Positions 1-5,860 of a stretch of DNA of 5,860 nt are shown piece by piece. The notes under the pieces are model-generated. The model did not search any database. It had not been told where the DNA came from and saw only the letters and a program-made list of their open reading frames with translations. This DNA is from Verrucomicrobiota bacterium. Lineage in GTDB: Bacteria > Verrucomicrobiota > Verrucomicrobiia > Opitutales > UBA953. The stretch's first letter is position 1. Each line of letters begins with the position of its first letter. A program made the position numbers and the translations under genes. The DNA is taken from assembly GCA_009924535.1 (NCBI GenBank), contig RFRI01000100.1, forward strand, positions 1-5,860, given 5' to 3'.

Positions 1-93
1 ATCAGCCCCAAGACCGCGTTCGATATCGAAGGTCGTCCGTTCTACGCGACCGTCGACGGCAAGGGCGTGCCGATCCCGATCTTCAGGAGCTGA
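1..93 (+). CDS. C-terminal fragment of an unidentified protein (5' end outside window)
   Basis: The frame is open from the first base and ends at TGA 91-93, giving 30 residues that begin ISPKTAFDIEGRPF and finish PIPIFRS. Codons end almost entirely in G or C, like the confident genes nearby, which supports real coding. The tail is moderately hydrophobic with no recognisable catalytic or binding motif, and I cannot assign a family. The gene converges on the glycerate kinase gene and their 3' ends overlap by 11 bp (83-93), leaving no room for a separate intergenic terminator. The alternative, that this is an accidental open frame, is possible because the piece is so short. Confidence 0.6.
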   Translation: MSPKTAFDIEGRPFYATVDGKGVPIPIFRS

Positions 94-1195
94 GGTCGCG
101 CAACGGCGCGGCCTGGGCCCGCACGGCGGTCTCGATCAGTTCGCCGGTGCGGCGCATCGCTTCGGCGAGCGGCATCGTCGCTGGCTTGATCGGGATAAGC
201 AGATCGAACTGCGCGCGCAGCGCGGCCGAGTCGTCGACCGAACCGGCGACGCCGACGATCTTCTTGCCGAGCCGACGCGCGAGGCGGGCCACGCCGACGG
301 GCCCTTTGCCTTGCAGGCTCTGTTCGTCGAGACGGCCTTCGCCCGTGATGACGAGGTCGGCGGCGGTGATGCGGGCTGCGAGTCCGACTTGTGTCGCGAC
401 CATGTCGAAGCCGCTCACGAGACGTCCGCCGAGGAAAGCCATGAGCCCGAAGCCGAGTCCGCCGGCGGCGCCGGCTCCGGGCACGTCGCGCGGATCGACG
501 CCGAGATCGCGGCGCGCGAGGTCGGCGAGGTGTTCGAGCCTTCGTTCGAACCAGGCGAAATCGCGGACGCCTTTCTGCGGACCGTAGACGCGGGTGGCGC
601 CGCGGGGGCCGAGCAGGGGGTTGTCGACGTCGCAGGCGACGATGAGTTCGAAGGCGGGCAGGTGGGCCGGCCGCTCGACCCGGTCGGCCTCCAGCACCGT
701 CTCCAGCGTGGGGGTGAAGGCCTGGCCGGAATTCTTAAAGGTATATCCTAGGGCGAGGGCGACGCCGAGGCCGCCGTCATTGGTGGCGCTTCCCCCGATG
801 CCGATCAGGATCCGCCGGGCACCCTTGGCCAGGGCGGATTGGATAAGGATTCCTGTACCTAAAGTACTGGCTGTGAGTGGGTTAAGTTCTAAATCTTGAA
901 CGATCGCCAACCCGCTGGCCGCGCTCATTTCCATGACCGCGGTGGCTGATGCGGCCACCCAGCCGAAAGGGGCTTGGATCGGCCTGCCTTGGGCGTCCTG
1001 GGTGGGGCAAAAGGTCCATTCTCCGGCCAGGGCCGTCGTCATCGCCAGAGCCGTGCCTTCGCCGCCGTCCGCGATGGGGCAAAGGTCGAAAACGGCCTGC
1101 GGAAAGACCGTTTCTAGGCTATTTTTAATATGAAAACCGGCTTTTTCCGCTGGCAGGGAGCCCTTGAATTTGTCGTTGGCGATCAGGATGCGCAT
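83..1195 (-). CDS. Glycerate kinase, type 1 (GlxK/GarK family)
   Basis: Predicted cytoplasmic kinase that phosphorylates D-glycerate with ATP; this family normally yields 2-phosphoglycerate, feeding lower glycolysis from glyoxylate, glycolate or sugar-acid breakdown. The 370-residue product is full length for the family. Visible family blocks are the N-terminal ANDKFKGSL (6-14), PIADGGEGT (40-48), the glycine-rich GIGGSATNDGGLG (132-144), ACDVDNPLLGPRGAT (187-201) with YGPQKG (204-209), the glycine-rich GAGAAGGLGFG (240-250), VITGEGRLDEQSLQGKGP (282-299), and a C-terminal PATMPLAEAM (338-347). The ATG at 1195-1193 sits directly before the expected first beta strand, so the start is convincing, although no strong ribosome-binding site precedes it. 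It is transcribed away from the PSC1-type gene across a shared 158-bp spacer. Codon use changes along the gene: the first 160 or so codons use TTA, CTT, ACA, GGT and AAA freely, while the rest are strongly G/C-ending. Confidence 0.95.
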   Translation of the reverse strand: MRILIANDKFKGSLPAEKAGFHIKNSLETVFPQAVFDLCPIADGGEGTALAMTTALAGEWTFCPTQDAQGRPIQAPFGWVAASATAVMEMSAASGLAIVQDLELNPLTASTLGTGILIQSALAKGARRILIGIGGSATNDGGLGVALALGYTFKNSGQAFTPTLETVLEADRVERPAHLPAFELIVACDVDNPLLGPRGATRVYGPQKGVRDFAWFERRLEHLADLARRDLGVDPRDVPGAGAAGGLGFGLMAFLGGRLVSGFDMVATQVGLAARITAADLVITGEGRLDEQSLQGKGPVGVARLARRLGKKIVGVAGSVDDSAALRAQFDLLIPIKPATMPLAEAMRRTGELIETAVRAQAAPLRDLSS

Positions 1196-1353
1196 CGTCC
1201 GGCCCAGTCATCCTCGCCGTGGGGTCTTTCCTTTACAACCCGAATGGGGAAGCGAACTTGATTTCCGGGGGGCCGACCTTACATTTATCCCCAAGGTTAG
1301 CCCTTTCCCGGGCTGCTTCCCCCGACCTTAATCCGAACTTAAGAAATACGCCC
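1196..1353. promoter_or_regulatory. Divergent intergenic region with repeated CGA(A/C)CTT motif
   Basis: This 158-bp spacer must carry promoters for both the glycerate kinase gene (leftward) and the PSC1-type gene (rightward). It holds four same-strand copies of CGA(A/C)CTT followed by a purine, at 1253-1259, 1274-1280, 1323-1329 and 1334-1340. Start-to-start distances are 21, 49 and 11 bp; two of these are near whole helical turns. Two copies extend to an identical 9-mer CCGACCTTA (1273-1281, 1322-1330). A short dyad ACCTT/AAGGT (1276-1280, 1293-1297) and a 5-bp hairpin AGCCC/GGGCT (1299-1303, 1310-1314) are also present. The arrangement resembles regulator-binding sites, but this is inference; no known operator is recognised. 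Confidence 0.4.
1258..1285 (+). promoter_or_regulatory. Possible sigma70-like promoter for the PSC1-type gene
   Basis: TTGATT (1258-1263) and TACATT (1280-1285) each match four of six bases of the -35 and -10 consensus, separated by 16 bp, about 70 bp upstream of the ATG at 1354. The boxes overlap two of the repeated CGA(A/C)CTT motifs, which would suit regulation at this promoter. The match is weak, and the sequence alone cannot distinguish it from chance. Confidence 0.25.
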
Positions 1354-3264
1354 ATGCTGTCGCTCCGTCACACCACCCTCGCTCTCTCGCTCTGCGCGGC
1401 CTCCTTCGCCGTCGCCGCCGATGATGCTCAGCCGACCAAGGAAGGCCTCGAGTTCTTCGAGAAGAACGTGCGCCCGATCCTCAGCGACCGATGCTACGAG
1501 TGCCACTCCACCGCCAAGAATTCCTCCAAGGGCGGGCTCATCCTGGATTCCCACGACGGCGCCTACAAGGGTGGCGATGAAGGGCCTGCGGTCGTTCCGG
1601 GCAATCTCGAGAAGTCACTTCTGGTGAAGGCCGTCCGATACACCGACCCCGAGTTCGCGATGCCTCCGAAGAAGACGGGCGGCAAGTTGCCGGACGACAA
1701 GATCGCGATTCTCGAAGAGTGGGTGAAGATGGGTGCGCCGATGCCCACGGGCGGCGCCGCCAAGCTCACCGGTCTCACGGGCAAGGCCCGCGAACATTGG
1801 GCCTTCCAGCCGGTCACCAAGCCGAAGGTGCCCGAAGTGAAGAACAAGGCCTGGGTCAAGACGCCCATCGACGCCTTCGTCCTCGCCAAGCTCGAAGAGA
1901 AGGGCCTGCAGCCTAATCCCGCCGCCAGCCCGGAGTCCTTCCTGCGTCGCGTTTCCTACGACCTCATCGGCCTCCCGCCCACCTCCGAGCAGGTCGACGC
2001 CTTCGAGAAGGCTATCCAGTCCGCGCAGGTGGTCGACTCGATGGCGGTTCGCTCCGGCAAGCCCGCTGGCGCCGTCGAAGCCGTCTACGCCAAGCAGGTC
2101 GACACGCTGCTCGCCTCGCCGCACTACGGCGAACGCTGGGCCCGTCACTGGCTCGACACCGCTCGCTACTCCGATACCCGCGGCCTGCAGGTCGACCAGG
2201 GTGACAGCCTCTTCAAGGATTACCGCTTCGCCTACGCCTGGACCTACCGCGACTACGTCATCAACGCGATGAACGACGACAAGCCGTACAACAGTTTCAT
2301 CGTCGAACAGATCGCCGCCGACCGCATCCCGGGCATCTCGCCGGACGACCCTCGCCTCGCCGCGCTCGGCTTCCTCACCGTCGGCAAACGCTTCGACGAC
2401 CCGAACGACATCATCGACGAACGCATCGACACCACCACCAAGGCCTTCCTCGGTCTCACCGTCTCCTGCGCCCGTTGTCACGACCACAAGTTCGACCCGA
2501 TCCCGATCAAGGACTACTACTCGCTCCACGGCATCTTCGCCTCGACCGTCGAGCCGCTGCATCACCCGACGATCGCCGCGACCTCCAAGTCCGCCGCCGC
2601 CGCGCGCGCCGACTTCACCAAGCGCCTGAACCAGCTCCAGGACGAGCAGGTCGGCGGTTTCTTCCGCTACATGCGCGAGACCCGCGCCCGCTACGACAAG
2701 GAGATGGCCGGTCGCCTCATGATCGCCAGCGTCCGCCGCGGTTCTTCCGAGGCCGGCGAATATTCCGACCGCTATAAGATCGACCTCACCTCCGACGTCG
2801 ATTTCGCCGCGATGCGCATCCAGAAGGATTCGCCGATCACCGGTCCCTTCTACGCCGCCGCCCAGGTGCCCGTGGTCTACTTCGCCGAACGTGCTCCCTT
2901 GGCCATCAAGGAAGCGCTCGGCGACAAGGCGGGCATCCGCCGCTACGGCTTCTTCATCCTCCCGATGGACGAGACCCTGGCCCGTTGCGCCGTCGACCTC
3001 AGCAACCGTCCGCTGATGGTCTACCAGGTCGAGATCACCAACTACATGGTGAAGGACTTCAATATCGCGCTCGTCCGCGAGTTCTTCCAAGGCCTCGCCA
3101 ATTCGCTCGGTTGCAATCTGCACCTCAAGCTCGAGTACGGCGATGAGCCGCACCACATCGCCGAAGCGCTGTTCAAGGCCTTCGCCCGCGCCCTGCGCGA
3201 AGCGTTGGAAGTCGACCCGCGCCAGGGAGGCCGCGTGCCGAGCACCAAGGGCACGCTGGCCTGA
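1354..3264 (+). CDS. Hybrid ORF: exported PSC1-DUF1549 protein joined in frame to C-terminal part of HisB
   Basis: A 636-residue product. Residues 1-21 or 22 form a signal peptide (hydrophobic core, then AVA/AA before DD), implying export. Residues 35-130 are a PSC1 cytochrome c domain with heme site CYECH (C47, C50, H51) and a likely axial Met in AMPPKK (M103). Residues 170-400 are DUF1549, with LIGLPPT (204-210), HYGERWARHWLDTARYSD (257-274) and a second CxxCH, CARCHDHKFDPI (372-383). Such proteins normally continue into DUF1553 and reach 800-1100 residues; they are abundant in planctomycetes and verrucomicrobia, where a role in polysaccharide use is suggested but biochemically unproven. 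Here the sequence instead becomes HisB from about residue 516. The ATG at 1354 is preferred over in-frame 1219 because it places the signal peptide at the N-terminus. No Shine-Dalgarno is seen. Whether the hybrid exists in the cell or is a deletion or assembly artefact cannot be decided here. Confidence 0.8.
   Translation: MLSLRHTTLALSLCAASFAVAADDAQPTKEGLEFFEKNVRPILSDRCYECHSTAKNSSKGGLILDSHDGAYKGGDEGPAVVPGNLEKSLLVKAVRYTDPEFAMPPKKTGGKLPDDKIAILEEWVKMGAPMPTGGAAKLTGLTGKAREHWAFQPVTKPKVPEVKNKAWVKTPIDAFVLAKLEEKGLQPNPAASPESFLRRVSYDLIGLPPTSEQVDAFEKAIQSAQVVDSMAVRSGKPAGAVEAVYAKQVDTLLASPHYGERWARHWLDTARYSDTRGLQVDQGDSLFKDYRFAYAWTYRDYVINAMNDDKPYNSFIVEQIAADRIPGISPDDPRLAALGFLTVGKRFDDPNDIIDERIDTTTKAFLGLTVSCARCHDHKFDPIPIKDYYSLHGIFASTVEPLHHPTIAATSKSAAAARADFTKRLNQLQDEQVGGFFRYMRETRARYDKEMAGRLMIASVRRGSSEAGEYSDRYKIDLTSDVDFAAMRIQKDSPITGPFYAAAQVPVVYFAERAPLAIKEALGDKAGIRRYGFFILPMDETLARCAVDLSNRPLMVYQVEITNYMVKDFNIALVREFFQGLANSLGCNLHLKLEYGDEPHHIAEALFKAFARALREALEVDPRQGGRVPSTKGTLA
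2899..3264 (+). pseudogene. hisB: 3' part of hisB (imidazoleglycerol-phosphate dehydratase), fused to upstream ORF
   Basis: The last roughly 121 residues of the hybrid ORF read as HisB, the dehydratase converting imidazoleglycerol phosphate to imidazoleacetol phosphate in histidine synthesis. Diagnostic blocks, numbered in the hybrid, are EALGDKAGIRRYG (520-532), PMDE (537-540), AVDLSNRP (546-553), REFFQGLANSLGCNLHL (575-591), the second metal-binding motif HHIAE (600-604), FKAFARALREA (607-617), and the family's terminal signature VPSTKG (628-633). Complete HisB is about 195 residues. The missing 75 or so contain the N-terminal half-domain, with its DHM-type motif and first HHxxE, needed for the paired manganese site. 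The remnant should therefore be inactive by itself. The stop is 2 nt before the hisH start region, a normal hisB-hisH arrangement. Confidence 0.88.
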
Positions 3265-3266
3265 CC

Positions 3267-3911
3267 GTGGAAGCCTCTGGGTCAGTGCGCCGCCCGCGGG
3301 TGGCCGTCATCGATTACGGGATGGGCAATCTCCGGAGCGTCAGCCGCGCCATGGTCGCCGCGGGGGCCGATGCCTTCCTGGCCGCCACGCCGGCCGAAGC
3401 CGAGAAGGCCGAGCTCGTCGTCTTTCCGGGGCAGGGGGCCATGGCCGACTGCATGGACTGCATCCGTCGGACCGACTTCGAGTCCTTCCTGAAGCAGTGG
3501 ATCGTCGCCGACCGTCCGTTTCTGGGGGTCTGCATGGGGCTCCAGGTCCTCTTTGAGCGTTCCGAGGAGGCTGACCGCCCTGGTCTGGGCATCTTCCCTG
3601 GGGTCGTCCGCCGTTTCCCCTCTCAGCCCGGCCTGCGTATTCCTCATATGGGTTGGAATGAGGCCGTCTTCAAGCCCGGTGCACCCCTGACCGAAGGCCT
3701 GCGGGCCGAAGGGGAGCCCTTCTATTTCGTGCATAGTTATCGGGTCGTCGAGACCGACCCCTCCTTGGTCTGGTGTGAGACCGACTACGCCGGCCGGTTC
3801 GTGAGCGGTGTCCGCCGGGGCCGGGTCTTCGCGACCCAGTTCCATCCGGAGAAAAGTCAGGTCAAAGGCTTGCAACTCTACCGCAATTTCCTGACTTTGA
3901 CCGCCCGCTGA
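3267..3911 (+). CDS. hisH: Imidazole glycerol phosphate synthase, glutamine amidotransferase subunit HisH
   Basis: Class I glutamine amidotransferase that hydrolyses glutamine and channels ammonia to the HisF cyclase, producing imidazoleglycerol phosphate and AICAR in the cytoplasm. The 214 residues match normal HisH length. It opens with VAVIDYGMGNLRSV (12-25), then has FPGQGAM (53-59), the nucleophile in GVCMGLQ (C89), HMGWN (127-131), PFYFVHSY (151-158), and FHPEKSQ supplying H193 and E195, so the Cys-His-Glu triad is complete. GTG 3267 is the longest start. GTG 3285, preceded by GGAAG at 3269-3273, removes six residues and starts nearer the first beta strand, so it is a fair alternative. 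It follows the hisB remnant by 2 nt and probably shared its transcript. The HisF partner and hisA are not in this window. Confidence 0.95.
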   Translation: MEASGSVRRPRVAVIDYGMGNLRSVSRAMVAAGADAFLAATPAEAEKAELVVFPGQGAMADCMDCIRRTDFESFLKQWIVADRPFLGVCMGLQVLFERSEEADRPGLGIFPGVVRRFPSQPGLRIPHMGWNEAVFKPGAPLTEGLRAEGEPFYFVHSYRVVETDPSLVWCETDYAGRFVSGVRRGRVFATQFHPEKSQVKGLQLYRNFLTLTAR

Positions 3912-3946
3912 GGCGTGTTTTCGACTCTGGCGGCCCCACCCCCGCC

Positions 3947-5240
<1,294 letters not shown>

Positions 5241-5248
<8 letters not shown>

Positions 5249-5860
5249 CGCCGCGGGAGTCAGGGTGGCGGTGATTTTGCCCGCCTATCGGGAAGGTGCG
5301 CGGGTGGCCGCGGTCGTCACCGGCTGTCTCAAGCATGTCGACAAGGTCTTGGTGGTGGATGATTTCTCGCCTGATGACACGTCGGCCCTGGCCGCCGCCG
5401 CCGGCGCCGAGGTCGTCCGGCACGACTCCAATCGCGGTAAGGGCGCCGCGCTCAAGACGGGGTTCGGGCATCTCCGCTCCCAAGGTTTCACCCATGCCAT
5501 CGCCATGGATGCCGATGGTCAGCATGACCCGGAGCGCATCCCGGCGTTCATCGCGGCCGCGACCGCTTCCGGTGTCGTGCTCGTGCTCGGCAATCGTTTC
5601 CAGGATGTCCGCGGGATGCCTTTCGTGCGTCGCCACACCAATCGCCTGATGTCCTGGCTGATCAGTCGCATCTGCCGGACGCCGGTGCCTGATTCGCAAT
5701 GCGGTTATCGTCTGGTGAGGCTTGATAACCCCGTGCTCTATTCGGCGAAGGCCGACCACTTCGAGTATGAATCGGAGGTGCTTATCCTGACGGCCCGGGC
5801 CGGCGGACGCATCGTCAGCGTGCCTGTGCCGACGACTTACGGCGACGAGCAGAGCAAGAT
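5241..5860 (+). CDS. Family 2 glycosyltransferase, polyprenyl-phosphate mannosyltransferase-like (3' end outside window)
   Basis: Predicted GT-A fold enzyme that transfers a sugar from a nucleotide donor, probably to a polyprenyl-phosphate or other envelope acceptor; donor and acceptor are not determined. The 206 visible residues, numbered from GTG 5241, contain VILPAYREG (11-19), VLVVDDFSPDDTS (36-48), HDSNRGKGAALKTGF (61-75), the metal-binding DxD in AMDADGQHDP (88-97), GNRF (117-120), a conserved RRHTN (130-134), DSQCGYRLV (151-159), and FEYESEVLI (174-182) followed by VPVPTTYGDEQSK (194-206). These C-terminal blocks are typical of DPM1/DPG-synthase-like GT2 proteins. GTG 5241 overlaps the citrate synthase stop by 8 nt. 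GTG 5265, with GGGAG at 5255-5259 five bases upstream, has the better ribosome-binding site and would begin MAVILPAY. No membrane segment is seen in the part present. Confidence 0.92.
5255..5259 (+). promoter_or_regulatory. Candidate ribosome-binding site for the glycosyltransferase
   Basis: GGGAG lies five bases before GTG 5265 and is the clearest Shine-Dalgarno-like sequence at any gene start in the window. If used, it moves the start eight codons downstream of GTG 5241 and changes the 8-nt overlap with citrate synthase into a 16-nt gap. Confidence 0.45.

Noticed and set aside
147..899. Several plus-strand open frames within the glycerate kinase region
   Set aside because: They are arginine/alanine- or serine-rich shadow frames opposite a gene with all its family motifs.
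1299..1314. AGCCC/GGGCT hairpin as a terminator
   Set aside because: It has only 5 bp of stem, no following T-run, and lies between divergent genes where no terminator is expected.
1219..1353. In-frame 45-codon N-terminal extension of the PSC1-type gene from GTG 1219
   Set aside because: It would bury a good signal peptide at residue 46 onward, and its codons look non-coding; ATG 1354 is the sensible start.
1615..3156. 513-codon open frame antisense to the PSC1/HisB hybrid
   Set aside because: It is a shadow of a C-ending codon gene: the product is a monotonous V/G/E/D/L/R mixture with no domain, while the opposite strand has clear domains throughout.
3282..3875. 197-codon open frame antisense to hisH
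   Set aside because: There is no recognisable motif, and the complete HisH triad lies on the plus strand.

Overview
The window is GC-rich, densely coded bacterial chromosome. Its best taxonomic marker is a secreted protein with a planctomycete-type cytochrome c domain (PSC1) followed by DUF1549. This architecture is largely confined to Planctomycetota and Verrucomicrobiota. Start regions mostly lacking a clear Shine-Dalgarno site would suit the same group. I infer a verrucomicrobial or planctomycetal genome, quite possibly a metagenome assembly; no rRNA or other marker is present to settle it.

Layout: (1) 1-93, the last 30 codons of an unrecognised plus-strand gene, overlapping tail-to-tail by 11 bp with (2) 83-1195, a complete minus-strand type-1 glycerate kinase. 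(3) 1196-1353, a divergent intergenic region with four copies of a short motif CGA(A/C)CTT. (4) 1354-3264, an open frame that starts as an exported PSC1-DUF1549 protein and, near 2890-2905, continues in frame into the C-terminal 60% of imidazoleglycerol-phosphate dehydratase (HisB). (5) 3267-3911, hisH, 2 nt after that stop. (6) 3947-5248, citrate synthase. (7) 5241 to the window end, a family 2 glycosyltransferase of the polyprenyl-phosphate mannosyltransferase-like group, running off the edge.

The most notable object is the PSC1-DUF1549::HisB hybrid. The PSC1 protein lacks its usual C-terminal DUF1553 domain, and HisB lacks its first half, including one of its two metal-binding HHxxE motifs. 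HisB is cytoplasmic whereas PSC1 proteins are exported. The natural readings are therefore an in-frame deletion joining two loci, or an assembly chimera; a working fusion enzyme is the least likely. hisH directly after the hisB remnant shows that the sequence right of the join is a genuine histidine-gene neighbourhood.

The genes do not form one pathway. Glycerate kinase feeds glycerate into lower glycolysis, citrate synthase opens the TCA cycle, HisH supplies ammonia for imidazole ring closure in histidine synthesis, and the glycosyltransferase probably acts on lipid-linked sugars in envelope biogenesis. hisH, the citrate synthase gene and the glycosyltransferase gene are close enough (35-nt gap, then 8-nt overlap) to be co-transcribed.
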